Of a stretch of DNA of 64,000 nucleotides, positions 35,275-44,789 are shown one piece after another. The DNA comes from Pseudomonas sp. B20(2017) (GTDB lineage Bacteria > Pseudomonadota > Gammaproteobacteria > Pseudomonadales > Pseudomonadaceae). A model generated the notes under the pieces. The model had not been told where the DNA came from. It ran no database searches and was given only the letters and a program-made list of their open reading frames with translations. The position numbers and the translations under genes are program-made. Position 1 is the stretch's first letter; each line of letters opens with the position of its first letter. The DNA lies in the NCBI RefSeq assembly GCF_002113125.1, contig NZ_NEJP01000016.1:102258-166257 (forward strand), read 5' to 3'.

Positions 35275-37788
35275 ATGCACAACAACAATAAAGAGCTGAC
35301 TTTAAGCGCCCCGCTCAGCGGCCCGGTGCTCACGCTCGCCAAAGTCCCGGACGCGGTGTTCGCCAGCGGCGCGATGGGCGACGGCATTGCCATCGATCCG
35401 CTGAACGACACCCTGTATTCGCCCTGCGCCGGCGTGGTGATCCACGTCGCCCGCACCGGCCATGCACTGACCGTGCGCGCCGACAACGGCGCCGAGCTGT
35501 TGCTGCACCTCGGCCTGGACACAGTGGAGTTGCAGGGCGAAGGGTTCTCGATGCTGGTCAAGGAAGGCGCGCGGGTCAGCAATGGCCAGCCGCTGCTGCG
35601 CTATGACCTGGACAAGGTCGGCCGCCAGTGCAAAAGCCTGGTCAGCCTGCTGATCCTGACCAACAGCCAGGATTTCCAGGCGCGCCCCATCACCCTGAAA
35701 ACGGTGAAGGTGGGCGAGCCGCTGCTGCACATCGTCGCTCGTCACAGCGCAGCGGCGAACACAGAAGAACTCGGCGGCCCGGAAGTTCACGGCCACGTGC
35801 AGGTCGCCCATCGCGGCGGCCTGCATGCGCGCCCCGCGGCGTTGATCCGTCAGACCGCGCAAGGGTTCAAGAGCCAGTCGCAACTGCATTTCGCCGGCAA
35901 ATCGGCGCCGTGCAACAGCCTCATCGGTTTGATGGGCCTGGCGATTGGCGAGCAGGACGAAGTGCAGGTCAGTTGCCAGGGGCCGGACGCACAGGCTGCG
36001 TTGCAAGCCTTGCTCACCGCGTTGGCCACCGCCCTGCCCGAAGATCATCACGCCGCTGCACCGGTAGCCGCCACCCCACGCAATCGCCCGGCCGAGGCTG
36101 GCGTGTTGCACGGTGTTTGCGCCGCACCGGGCCTGGTCGGCGGGCCGCTGTTTCGCCTGAACGCGATCAGCCTGCCGGCGGACAGCGGCAATCATCAGCC
36201 CGAGCAACAATTGCAGATCCTCGACACCGCGCTGAATCAGGTTCGCAGCGAAATCGACGGCACCCTCGCCCAGGCGAAAAAACAGCGCAATGCCGACGAA
36301 GAAGCCATCTTCGCCGCGCATCTGGCCTTGCTGGAAGACCCGGCCCTGCTCGACGCCGCCCAGCAATCGATTGAAACCGGCACGGCGGCGACTCACGCCT
36401 GGAGCCAGTCCATCGACGCGCAATGCGAGGTGCTGCAAAACACCGGCAGCGCGCTGCTGGCCGAACGCGCCAACGATCTGCGCGATCTCAAGCAACGGGT
36501 GCTGCGTGCCCTGCTCGGTGAAGCCTGGCATTACGACGTGCCGGCCGGCGCCATCGTCGCCGCCCACGAACTGACACCGTCGGACCTGCTGCAACTGAGC
36601 GCACAGGGCGTCGCCGGTTTGTGCATGGCCGAAGGGGGCGCGACTTCCCACGTGGCAATTCTGGCCCGGGGCAAAGGCCTGCCGTGCATGGTCGCACTGG
36701 GCTCGGCGCTGCTTGATCAAGCGCAAGGCCAATCTGTGGTCCTCGACGCCGACGGCGGTCGCCTCGAACTGACGCCGAATGCCGAGCGTCTGGCCGAAGT
36801 CCGCCAAGCGCAGATCGACCGCCAACAACGGCGCGATGCCCAGCAGGCCCAAGCCCATCTTCCGGCGGAAACCCGCAACGGCGTATCCATCGAAGTAGTC
36901 GCCAACGTTGCGTCCAGCCATGAAGCGGCGGATGCGCTTGCCAACGGCGCCGACGGCGTCGGCCTGTTGCGCACCGAGTTCCTGTTCGTCGATCGCCACA
37001 CTGCGCCGGACGTCGAAGAGCAACGCACCGCCTATCAAGCGGTGATCGATGCCATGGGCGACAAGTCGGTGATCATCCGCACCATCGACGTCGGTGGCGA
37101 CAAGCAACTCGACTACCTGCCGCTACCCGTGGAGGCCAACCCGGTACTCGGCCTACGTGGCATTCGCCTGGCCCAAGCCCGCCCGGAAATCCTCGATCAG
37201 CAACTGCGTGCGTTACTGCAAGTCAGCCCGTTGCAGCGCTGCCGGATCCTGTTACCGATGGTCACCGAGGTCGACGAACTGCTGCACATCCGCCAGCGGG
37301 TCGATGCGCTGTGCCTGGAACTGGGCATCAATCAACGTCCGGAAATCGGCGTGATGATCGAAGTCCCGGCCGCCGCCTTGCAGGCCGAGCAACTGGCCGA
37401 GCACGCGGACTTCCTGTCCATCGGCACCAACGACCTGTCGCAATACACCCTGGCCATGGACCGCGACCACGCGGGCCTCGCCGCTCGGGTCGATGCCTTG
37501 CACCCGGCGCTGCTGCGCCTGATCGCCATGACCTGCGAAGGCGCGGCGGTGCATAAACGCTGGGTCGGCGTGTGCGGCGCCCTGGCTTCCGATCCGCTGG
37601 CGACGCCGGTGTTGATCGGCCTGGGTGTGACCGAACTGTCGGTGAGCCCGGTACAGATCGGCGAAATCAAGGACCGCGTGCGCCAGCTGCACGAAGCCGA
37701 ATGCCAACGCCTCGCCCGGGACTTGCTCAAGCTGAGCAGCGCCGCCGCAGTGCGTCACGCCTGTCATCAACATTGGCCTCTGCGCTAA
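35275..37788 (+). CDS. nagF: PTS fusion protein EIIA-HPr-EI for N-acetylglucosamine
   Basis: 837-residue fusion carrying three phosphotransfer modules. EIIA(Glc-type) (residues about 1-155) with ELLLHLGLDTV, active His78; HPr (about 170-260) with GLHARPA, active His184; enzyme I (about 275-837) with GGATSHVAIL, active His459, then LLRTEFLF, IEVPAAALQAEQ and CGALASDPLATPVLIGLGV. It feeds PEP phosphate to NagE, so GlcNAc uptake does not need separate general PTS proteins. The EI active site reads GGATSHVAI. Located 35 bases after the deaminase. Confidence 0.95.
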   Translation: MHNNNKELTLSAPLSGPVLTLAKVPDAVFASGAMGDGIAIDPLNDTLYSPCAGVVIHVARTGHALTVRADNGAELLLHLGLDTVELQGEGFSMLVKEGARVSNGQPLLRYDLDKVGRQCKSLVSLLILTNSQDFQARPITLKTVKVGEPLLHIVARHSAAANTEELGGPEVHGHVQVAHRGGLHARPAALIRQTAQGFKSQSQLHFAGKSAPCNSLIGLMGLAIGEQDEVQVSCQGPDAQAALQALLTALATALPEDHHAAAPVAATPRNRPAEAGVLHGVCAAPGLVGGPLFRLNAISLPADSGNHQPEQQLQILDTALNQVRSEIDGTLAQAKKQRNADEEAIFAAHLALLEDPALLDAAQQSIETGTAATHAWSQSIDAQCEVLQNTGSALLAERANDLRDLKQRVLRALLGEAWHYDVPAGAIVAAHELTPSDLLQLSAQGVAGLCMAEGGATSHVAILARGKGLPCMVALGSALLDQAQGQSVVLDADGGRLELTPNAERLAEVRQAQIDRQQRRDAQQAQAHLPAETRNGVSIEVVANVASSHEAADALANGADGVGLLRTEFLFVDRHTAPDVEEQRTAYQAVIDAMGDKSVIIRTIDVGGDKQLDYLPLPVEANPVLGLRGIRLAQARPEILDQQLRALLQVSPLQRCRILLPMVTEVDELLHIRQRVDALCLELGINQRPEIGVMIEVPAAALQAEQLAEHADFLSIGTNDLSQYTLAMDRDHAGLAARVDALHPALLRLIAMTCEGAAVHKRWVGVCGALASDPLATPVLIGLGVTELSVSPVQIGEIKDRVRQLHEAECQRLARDLLKLSSAAAVRHACHQHWPLR

Positions 37789-37811
37789 CAAAAACAACAA
37801 GGACAAACGCC

Positions 37812-39527
37812 ATGTACCAACTCTTCATCGAAGGCCTGCAACGCCTCGGCCGGGCGCTGATGCTGCCAATCGCGATCCTGCCGATCGCCGGCCTGTTGCT
37901 GCGCCTGGGCGACACCGACCTGCTGAACATCGCGATCATCCACGACGCCGGCCAGGTGATCTTCGCCAACCTGGCGATGATCTTCGCCATCGGCATCGCG
38001 GTCGGTTTCGCCCGGGACAACAACGGCACCGCCGGCCTCGCCGGGGTGATCGGTTACCTGGTGATGATCTCCACCCTCAAGGTGCTCGATGCGAGCATCA
38101 ACATGGGCATGCTCGCCGGGATCGTCAGCGGCCTGATGGCCGGCGCGCTGTACAACCGCTTCAAGGACATCAAGCTGCCGGAGTACCTGGCGTTCTTCGG
38201 CGGCCGGCGCTTTGTCCCCATCGTTACCGGGTTCAGCGCGGTCGGTCTGGGCGTGCTGTTCGGCTACATCTGGCCGCCGATCCAGCACGGCATCAACAGC
38301 TTCGGCACCCTGCTGATGGAAAGCGGCAGCTTCGGCGCCTTCGTCTTCGGCGTGTTCAACCGCCTGCTGATCGTCACCGGCCTGCACCACATCCTCAACA
38401 ACATGGCGTGGTTCGTGTTCGGTAACTTCACCGACCCGACCACCGGCGCGCTGGTCACCGGCGACCTGTCCCGCTACTTCGCCGGCGACCCGAAAGGCGG
38501 CCAGTTCATGACCGGCATGTTCCCGGTCATGATCTTCGGCCTCCCCGCCGCCTGCCTGGCGATGTACCGCAACGCCCTGCCGGAGCGCCGCAAAGTCATG
38601 GGCGGGATCTTCCTGTCGATGGCCCTGACCGCGTTCCTCACCGGCGTCACCGAACCCATCGAATTCGCCTTCATGTTCCTCGCACCGCTGCTGTTTTTGC
38701 TGCATGCGCTGCTGACCGGATTGTCGATGGCAATCACCAACGCACTGAACATCCACTTGGGCTTCACCTTCTCCGGCGGATTCATCGACATGGTGCTGGG
38801 TTGGGGACGCTCGACCAACGGCTGGCTGGTGGTGCCGGTAGGCCTGGCGTATGCGGTCATCTACTACGCGGTGTTCGATCTCTGCATCCGCCGCTTCAAC
38901 CTGAAAACCCCGGGACGCGAAGACGTCGCCACCGCCGACAAAGCGGTCCTGACCGAAAACGAACGCGCCGGCGCTTACATCAAGGCACTCGGCGGCGCGG
39001 AGAATCTGGTCACCGTCGGCGCATGCACCACGCGTCTGCGACTGGAAATGGTCGATCGCAACAAAGCCTCCGATGCGGACTTGAAAGCACTGGGCGCGAT
39101 GGCCGTTGTACGTCCGGGCAAGGGCGGCAGCCTGCAGGTTGTTGTGGGGCCGATGGCCGACAGCATTGCCGACGAAATCCGCCTGGCGATGCCCGCACTG
39201 GGCCGAGCCGTAGCGAATGCTCCTGTCGCCGACGTCGAAACCAGCGAGCCTGTCGCAGTCTCCACACCTCAGGCCCAACAATGGTTGACCGCCTTGGGTG
39301 GCAGCGACAACGTGCTACAACTCGACTGCATCGCCATGAGCCGGATCCGCCTGCAACTGGCCGATGGCAAGGTGCTGTCGGAAAGCCGATTGAAAGAGCT
39401 TGGATGTCTGGGTGTGAGCGCGCTGGAAGATGGCGTGTGGCACTTGCTGGTGGGCCAGCGGGCGCAGAGCTTGAGTGCGGCGTTGGAGGGGTTGGTTAAT
39501 CGGAGTGAGGTGAGTGCAAAAGTCTGA
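37812..39527 (+). CDS. nagE: PTS N-acetylglucosamine transporter EIICB with degenerate second EIIB
   Basis: 571 residues. EIIC (about 1-380, ten or so TM helices: ALMLPIAILPIAGLLLRLG, NNMAWFVFGNF, FLTGVTEPIEFAFMF) transports and phosphorylates GlcNAc. EIIB (about 385-465) has VGACTTRLRLE with active Cys405. A second EIIB-like unit (about 490-571) reads LDCIAMSRIRLQL; when aligned at RLRLE the Cys position is Ala and the nearby Cys is out of register, so it is probably not a phosphocarrier. E. coli NagE ends in EIIA instead, here provided by NagF. AAGGA precedes ATG 37812; a terminator follows. Confidence 0.93.
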   Translation: MYQLFIEGLQRLGRALMLPIAILPIAGLLLRLGDTDLLNIAIIHDAGQVIFANLAMIFAIGIAVGFARDNNGTAGLAGVIGYLVMISTLKVLDASINMGMLAGIVSGLMAGALYNRFKDIKLPEYLAFFGGRRFVPIVTGFSAVGLGVLFGYIWPPIQHGINSFGTLLMESGSFGAFVFGVFNRLLIVTGLHHILNNMAWFVFGNFTDPTTGALVTGDLSRYFAGDPKGGQFMTGMFPVMIFGLPAACLAMYRNALPERRKVMGGIFLSMALTAFLTGVTEPIEFAFMFLAPLLFLLHALLTGLSMAITNALNIHLGFTFSGGFIDMVLGWGRSTNGWLVVPVGLAYAVIYYAVFDLCIRRFNLKTPGREDVATADKAVLTENERAGAYIKALGGAENLVTVGACTTRLRLEMVDRNKASDADLKALGAMAVVRPGKGGSLQVVVGPMADSIADEIRLAMPALGRAVANAPVADVETSEPVAVSTPQAQQWLTALGGSDNVLQLDCIAMSRIRLQLADGKVLSESRLKELGCLGVSALEDGVWHLLVGQRAQSLSAALEGLVNRSEVSAKV

Positions 39528-39564
39528 TGGTTGCCATCAAGTTTTGACTTTAAGCGGTCAAAAC

Positions 39565-39595
39565 CAGGAAACCCGGCCTTGGCCGGGTTTCTTGT
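39565..39595 (+). terminator. Intrinsic terminator of the nag operon
   Basis: AAACCCGGCC TT GGCCGGGTTT followed by CTTGTT, 38 bases past the nagE stop. Confidence 0.9.
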
Positions 39596-39697
39596 TCCAT
39601 TTGAGGCAACCACCGCAGGACCAGGACTTCCGAGGGGCAAGCTGAAACCAAATGGAAAGATTCGGTAAATCCCACACCTCTTTAAACATTCGGAAAT

Positions 39698-39749
39698 GGA
39701 ACGCGGAGCGTCCCGGGCTGCATTCCCACGCGGAGCGTGGGAACGATCA
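39698..39749. repeat. Paired palindrome, CGGAGCGT class
   Basis: GGAACGCGGAGCGTCCC followed by CATTCCCACGCGGAGCGTGG and GAACGATC. Core (G)GAACGCGGAGCGTCCC and TTCCCACGCGGAGCGTGGGAA each fold on themselves; this motif recurs widely in Pseudomonas genomes. Confidence 0.65.
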
Positions 39750-39782
39750 AGCAGTACGCAGTTGCCTTCTGCCTTCTGCTTC

Positions 39783-39880
39783 TTGCTTCTTGCTTCTTGC
39801 TTCTCGCTTCTTGCTTCTTGCTTCTCGCTTCTTGCTTCTTGCTTCTCGCTTCTTGCTTCTCGCTTCTCGCTTCTCGCTTC
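39783..39880 (+). repeat. Heptanucleotide tandem array, 14 copies of TYGCTTC
   Basis: Fourteen exact seven-base units, nine TTGCTTC... in mixed order with TCGCTTC variants (units 4, 7, 10, 12, 13, 14 are TCGCTTC, others TTGCTTC), preceded by degenerate TGCCTTC copies from 39762. No stop codon occurs in any frame of the array because 7 is not divisible by 3 and the units are CT-rich. Confidence 0.95.
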
Positions 39881-39959
39881 CCACCACTCAACACGATGAG
39901 CGTTAGCTCGAGTACCGCTTTTGACGTGCCGGCCCCATCGGAAGGCTGAGTGGAGGGGT

Positions 39960-40210
39960 TTATCCGGGGGTGGGAGCGCAGCGACCGTGCGGCGCAGCCG
40001 CATGCATCGAGAGGAGGTGCAGCGAAGCAAACCGTAGGCGATGCCCCCGGATGAATCCCGGAACGAAGGAACGCCGAGCCACAGCGAGGCGCCGAACGCA
40101 GGGGCCCAGACCTTTGGTTCCTTTGGGCTGGGCCGGCATTCCGGCGTTTGCCAAAGGGACTCGCCGTAAGGGCGAAACCATAAGAAGCCGTTACCGCAGC
40201 AACGGATATT
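39960..40210 (+). repeat. Dispersed intergenic repeat-like element
   Basis: Noncoding GC-rich block containing GCCCAGACCTTTGGTTCC, GGGCTGGGCCGGCATTCC, GGGACTCGCCGTAAGGGCG and GCCGTTACCGCAGCAACGG. I recall near-identical phrases recurring between genes of P. fluorescens-group genomes; it resembles the large interspersed repeats described there. The boundaries are approximate. Confidence 0.5.
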
Positions 40211-40233
40211 CACCCAACCCAAACCGAGAACAA

Positions 40234-40268
40234 CAAAAAACCCGCTGAAATCACTCTCAGCGGGTTTC
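40234..40268 (-). terminator. Intrinsic terminator of purL and the YqfO gene
   Basis: Reverse-strand stem AACCCGCTGA/TCAGCGGGTT followed by TTTTGTTG, 25 bases past the YqfO stop. Confidence 0.88.
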
Positions 40269-40290
40269 CCGTTTCAGCAGCCAAGGAAGA

Positions 40291-40602
40291 TCAAAAATCC
40301 TCCAACCGCCAAACTTCATAAGCTGGCGTCTCGTATGGGTGGCTCAACTTAAGAGCAGCCACCACCCCACGAATCAACTCATCACCAACGACAAGCTCAA
40401 CCTTCCACTCCTCGACCCGCTCAACCCGCCCCGCCTCACCAATGAACGGCTGACTCCCGTCCAGAGGCCGAAACTGACCCGTACCAAGCACCTGCCACGC
40501 ACAGTGGTCATAATCACCGATCCGCCCACCACCGGCAGCGAATACAGCATCCTTGACCACCTCGACATGACTGTCGGGAACAAAAAACGCGAGCTTGTAC
40601 AC
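40291..40602 (-). CDS. YqfO/NIF3-related single-domain protein
   Basis: 103 residues matching the middle, PII/CutA-like domain inserted in NIF3/YqfO proteins, as a stand-alone gene. LAFFVPDSHVEVVKDAVFAAGGG and SHPYETPAYEVWRLEDF are the recognisable ends. The start is a GTG at 40602, giving MYKLAFF... as in related Pseudomonas proteins; a GTG at 40620 would overlap purL. It begins 6 bases past the purL stop, so it is cotranscribed with purL. Function unknown. Confidence 0.85.
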   Translation of the reverse strand: MYKLAFFVPDSHVEVVKDAVFAAGGGRIGDYDHCAWQVLGTGQFRPLDGSQPFIGEAGRVERVEEWKVELVVGDELIRGVVAALKLSHPYETPAYEVWRLEDF

Positions 40603-40607
40603 AGCGC

Positions 40608-43600
40608 TTAGTTCACCCACACACGAGCATTACGGAACATACGCATCCAAGGCGCGTCTTCGTTCCAGTCCTCAGAACGCCACGAGTTCTGCACGGCACG
40701 GAACACACGCTCCGGGTGCGGCATCATGATCGTCACGCGACCGTCGCGGCTGGTGAGACCGGTGATCCCGCGTGGCGAGCCGTTCGGGTTGGCCGGGTAG
40801 GCTTCGGTGACCTTGCCGTGGTTGTCGACGAAACGCATCGCCACGCAACCGGACAGATCGGCTTCGAGCAGTGCCTCTTCGCTTTCGAATTCGGCATGGC
40901 CTTCACCGTGAGCGATGGCGATCGGCATGCGCGAACCGGCCATGCCCTGCAGGAAGATCGAGTTCGATTCCTGAACCTGAACCATCGCCACGCGCGCCTC
41001 GAACTGCTCCGAGCGGTTGCGCACGAAGTGCGGCCAGAACTCGCTGCCCGGGATCAGCTCGTGCAGGTTGGACATCATCTGGCAACCGTTGCACACACCG
41101 AGGGTGAAGCTGTCGCTACGCTCGAAGAAACCCTGGAACGCATCGCGGGCACGGCTGTTGAACAGTGCGGACTTGGCCCAGCCTTCACCGGCGCCGAGAA
41201 CGTCGCCGTAGGAGAAACCACCGCAGGCCACCAGACCTTTGAACTCGTTCAGGTCGACACGGCCGGCCAGAATGTCGCTCATGTGCACGTCGATCGCGTT
41301 GAAACCGGCGCGGTCGAACGCAGCCGCCATTTCCACCTGACCGTTGACGCCCTGCTCACGCAGTACCGCAACCTGTGGGCGGATGCCTTTCTTGATGTAA
41401 GGCGCGGCGATGTCCTGATTGACGTCGTAGCTCAGCTTGACGCTCAGGCCCGGGTTATCTTCTTCCAGCAGCGCATCGAACTCTTGCTCGGCGCAGTCGG
41501 CGTTGTCGCGCAGACGCTGGATCTGGTAGCTGGTCTCGGCCCACTGACGTTGCAGCAGACGACGCTGGCCTTCGAACACGGTGTCACCGTTGAAGGTGAT
41601 GTTGATCTGGCCGTTGTTGATCGGCTGACCGATCACCGAAACGCAGTCGCCCAGACCGGCAGCGCTGAATTGGGCGAGGATGTCCGGGGTGGCGTCCTGG
41701 CGAACCTGGATCACGGCACCCAGTTCTTCGTTGAACAGGATGGCGGCGATTTCTGCCGAGGATTCAGCAACGCTGTCGAGGTTGAGGCTCAGACCGCAGT
41801 GGCCGGCGAAGGCCATTTCCACCACGGAGGTCAGCAGACCACCGTCGGAACGGTCGTGGTAAGCCAGCAGATGACCGTCGGCGTTGAGGCCCTGAATCAC
41901 TGCGAAGAAGGCTTTCAGGTCTTCGGCGTCATCGACGTCCGGAGCCTGCTTGCCGAGCTTGCCGTGAACCTGCGCCAGGATCGAGGCGCCCATACGGTTC
42001 TGGCCGCGACCGAGGTCGATCAGGATCAGGTCGGTGGTGCCCTTGTCCATGCGCAGTTCCGGAGTCAGGGTCTGACGGATGTCAGCCACTGGCGCGAAAC
42101 CGGTCACGATCAGGGACATCGGCGAGGTGACGGTCTTGTCTTCGCCGTTGTCATTCCAGCGGGTGGCCATGGACATCGAGTCCTTGCCAACCGGAATAGT
42201 CAGGCCCAGTTCAGGGCACAGTTCCATGCCGACCGCTTTCACGGTGTCGTACAGACGCGCGTCTTCGCCCGGGTGGCCGGCAGCGGACATCCAGTTCGCC
42301 GACAGTTTGATGTCGGAGAGCTTGTTGATGCGCGAGGCGGCAATGTTGGTCAGGGTTTCGCCGATGGCCATGCGGCCCGACGCCGGAGCGTCCAGCAGCG
42401 CCAGCGGAGTGCGCTCGCCCATCGCCATCGCTTCCCCGGTGTAGACGTCGAAACTGGTGGCGGTAACGGCAACGTCAGCCACCGGAACCTGCCATGGGCC
42501 GACCATCTGGTCACGGGCCACGAGGCCGGTGATGGTGCGGTCGCCGATGGTGATCAGGAAGCTTTTGCTCGCCACGGCCGGGTGGTGCAGAACGCGCTCG
42601 ATGGAATCGGCGATGTCGAGGTTCGACGGATCGAAGTCATCGCCCAGCTCGGCTTCGCGAACCACCGAACGGTGCATGCGCGGTGCCTTGCCCAGCAACA
42701 CTTCCAATGGCATGTCCACCGGGTTGTTGCCGAAGTGGCTGTCGGTCACGGTCAGTTGCGGCTCGGCGGTGGCTTCACCGACGACGGCAAACGGGCAACG
42801 CTCACGTTCGCAGATCGCCTTGAAGCGCTCGAAGTCGGCCGGGCCGACCGCCAGAACATAACGTTCCTGGGATTCGTTGGACCAGATTTCGTGCGGGGCC
42901 ATGCCCGGCTCGTCATTTGGAATGTTGCGCAGTTCGAAACGGCCACCGCGGTCGCCGTCGTTGACCAGTTCCGGGAAGGCGTTGGACAGACCGCCCGCAC
43001 CCACGTCGTGGATGAAGCTGATCGGGTTCTTGTCGCCCAACTGCCAGCAACGGTCGATGACTTCCTGGCAGCGACGCTCCATTTCAGGGTTTTCACGCTG
43101 CACGGAAGCAAAGTCCAGGTCCGCCGAGCTGGTGCCGGTGGCCATGGAGGAAGCAGCGCCGCCGCCCAGACCGATCAGCATCGCCGGGCCGCCGAGCACG
43201 ATCAGCTTGGAGCCGACAACGATCTCGCCCTTCTTGACGTGTTCTTCACGGATGTTGCCCATGCCGCCAGCCAGCATGATCGGCTTGTGGTAACCGCGAA
43301 CTTCATCACCGTGCGGGGTGGTGATCGATTGTTCGAACGTACGGAAGTAACCGGTCAGGGCCGGACGACCGAATTCGTTGTTGAACGCGGCGCCGCCCAG
43401 CGGGCCTTCGATCATGATGTCCAGCGCGTTGACGATGCGCTCAGGCTTGCCGTACGGCACTTCCCACGGCTGTTCGAAGCCCGGGATCTGCAGGTTCGAC
43501 ACGGTGAAACCGGTCAGGCCGGCCTTCGGCTTGGCGCCACGGCCGGTTGCGCCTTCGTCGCGGATCTCGCCACCGGAACCGGTGGATGCGCCCGGGAACG

Positions 43601-44504
43601 GAGCGATCGCGGTCGGGTGGTTGTGGGTTTCAACCTTCATCAGGATGTGCACCGGCTCCTGCACCGCACCGTACTGGCGGGTTTCCGGATCCGGAAAGAA
43701 GCGGCCGGCGACGTTGCCGACGATCACCGAAGCGTTGTCCTTGTAAGCGGACAGCACGCCTTCGCTGTGCATCTGATAGGTGTTCTTGATCATGCCGAAC
43801 AGGCTTTTTTCCTGGCTCTCACCGTCAATATCCCAACTGGCGTTGAAGATCTTGTGGCGGCAGTGCTCGGAGTTGGCCTGGGCGAACATCATCAGTTCGA
43901 TGTCGTGCGGGTTGCGCTTGAGACCGTTGAAGGCGTTGACCAGGTAATCGATCTCGTCTTCGGCCAGGGCCAGGCCCAGCTCGACGTTGGCTTTTTCCAG
44001 CGCGGCGCGACCGCCGCCGAGGATGTCGATGGCGGTCAGCGGCTTCGGTTCGGCGTGGCTGAACAGACCGGCGGCCTGCTCGAGGTTGGCCAGAACGATC
44101 TGAGTCATGCGGTCATGCAGTACGTCGGCGATCTGCTGCGCGTCGGTTTCGCTGAACTGACCGGCCACGTAGAACGCAATGCCGCGCTCCAGGCGCTGGA
44201 TCTTGTTCAGGCCGCAGTTGCGGGCGATGTCGCTGGCCTTGCTCGACCATGGCGAGATGGTGCCGAAACGCGGCAACACCAGGAACAGACGACCGGTCGG
44301 CTCTTGAACCGGAACGCTTGGACCGTACTTCAGAAGGCGCGCAAGCACCTGCTGTTCGTCGCCGGTCAGGACGCCGGTGACTTCGGCGAAGTGAGCGAAT
44401 TCAGCATACAAGCCACTGACAGCCGGAACCTTCTGGCTCAGTTGCTCAAGGAGTTTGCTGTGGCGAAAGGCAGAAAGGGCAGGAGCGCCGCGCAGGATCA
44501 ACAT
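40608..44504 (-). CDS. purL: Phosphoribosylformylglycinamidine synthase
   Basis: Large single-chain FGAM synthase of purine synthesis, 1298 residues as in E. coli. N-terminal PurS-like part, two PurM-like halves (SEHCRHKIFN, VETHNHPTAIAPFPGASTG, GVGAGGLSNAFPEL-type DVGAGGLSNAF) and a C-terminal glutaminase domain with Cys in GVCNGCQMMSNL and AHGEGHAEF. Both ATP-binding and amidotransferase sites look intact. Confidence 0.98.
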   Translation of the reverse strand: MLILRGAPALSAFRHSKLLEQLSQKVPAVSGLYAEFAHFAEVTGVLTGDEQQVLARLLKYGPSVPVQEPTGRLFLVLPRFGTISPWSSKASDIARNCGLNKIQRLERGIAFYVAGQFSETDAQQIADVLHDRMTQIVLANLEQAAGLFSHAEPKPLTAIDILGGGRAALEKANVELGLALAEDEIDYLVNAFNGLKRNPHDIELMMFAQANSEHCRHKIFNASWDIDGESQEKSLFGMIKNTYQMHSEGVLSAYKDNASVIVGNVAGRFFPDPETRQYGAVQEPVHILMKVETHNHPTAIAPFPGASTGSGGEIRDEGATGRGAKPKAGLTGFTVSNLQIPGFEQPWEVPYGKPERIVNALDIMIEGPLGGAAFNNEFGRPALTGYFRTFEQSITTPHGDEVRGYHKPIMLAGGMGNIREEHVKKGEIVVGSKLIVLGGPAMLIGLGGGAASSMATGTSSADLDFASVQRENPEMERRCQEVIDRCWQLGDKNPISFIHDVGAGGLSNAFPELVNDGDRGGRFELRNIPNDEPGMAPHEIWSNESQERYVLAVGPADFERFKAICERERCPFAVVGEATAEPQLTVTDSHFGNNPVDMPLEVLLGKAPRMHRSVVREAELGDDFDPSNLDIADSIERVLHHPAVASKSFLITIGDRTITGLVARDQMVGPWQVPVADVAVTATSFDVYTGEAMAMGERTPLALLDAPASGRMAIGETLTNIAASRINKLSDIKLSANWMSAAGHPGEDARLYDTVKAVGMELCPELGLTIPVGKDSMSMATRWNDNGEDKTVTSPMSLIVTGFAPVADIRQTLTPELRMDKGTTDLILIDLGRGQNRMGASILAQVHGKLGKQAPDVDDAEDLKAFFAVIQGLNADGHLLAYHDRSDGGLLTSVVEMAFAGHCGLSLNLDSVAESSAEIAAILFNEELGAVIQVRQDATPDILAQFSAAGLGDCVSVIGQPINNGQINITFNGDTVFEGQRRLLQRQWAETSYQIQRLRDNADCAEQEFDALLEEDNPGLSVKLSYDVNQDIAAPYIKKGIRPQVAVLREQGVNGQVEMAAAFDRAGFNAIDVHMSDILAGRVDLNEFKGLVACGGFSYGDVLGAGEGWAKSALFNSRARDAFQGFFERSDSFTLGVCNGCQMMSNLHELIPGSEFWPHFVRNRSEQFEARVAMVQVQESNSIFLQGMAGSRMPIAIAHGEGHAEFESEEALLEADLSGCVAMRFVDNHGKVTEAYPANPNGSPRGITGLTSRDGRVTIMMPHPERVFRAVQNSWRSEDWNEDAPWMRMFRNARVWVN

Positions 44505-44789
44505 CTTCGGGACAGCCTCGGGAAGGGGTGTGCTTTGAGGCCGTGCATTCTAGCCTAAACCGCCCTCAACATCACCCGAAACGCTACGCACGGTTGCACC
44601 CGGATGTCGAGTGGTGTTCCTGCCTTGAGGGTCAAATTTACAGGGTGTCGGAACGCGGGTTATTTTTTCTGTCACAAAATGCCTTTCGGGCCCGTTCCTG
44701 CGGGGTTTCGAGCGATTTTGTGATCCCTAGCAGACAACCCCGCAACTGTCGAGATATGGCGCCCGTTGTCCTTTGCGTATACTGCGCAC

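Larger units (their letters stand above)
39596..40290. other. Gene-free region composed of repeats
   Basis: Nearly 700 bases between nagE and the YqfO gene with no credible gene. It contains a palindrome pair (39698-39749), a heptamer array (39783-39880), a dispersed-repeat-like element (about 39960-40210) and a terminator (40234-40268). ORFs of 70-317 residues crossing it are repeat-driven and lack ribosome sites. Confidence 0.7.

Noticed and set aside
35302..37107. Reverse 601-codon ORF opposite nagF
   Set aside because: Antisense of a well-recognised PTS fusion; no independent support.
39783..39880. Possible CRISPR array
   Set aside because: Unit length is seven bases with no spacers, and no cas genes are near.
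39269..40222. Reverse ORF of 317 codons with EARSEKQ-type repeats
   Set aside because: Its repetitive part is the heptamer array read on the other strand; it runs through nagE and dispersed repeats.
40716..44558. A very long (1280 codon) ORF opposite purL
   Set aside because: It mirrors purL codons on the other strand, lacks a ribosome site and matches no family; a high-GC antisense artefact.
44778..44783. TATACT just before the mltF start, as a promoter
   Set aside because: No plausible -35 at 16-18 bases upstream, and it would make the message almost leaderless.
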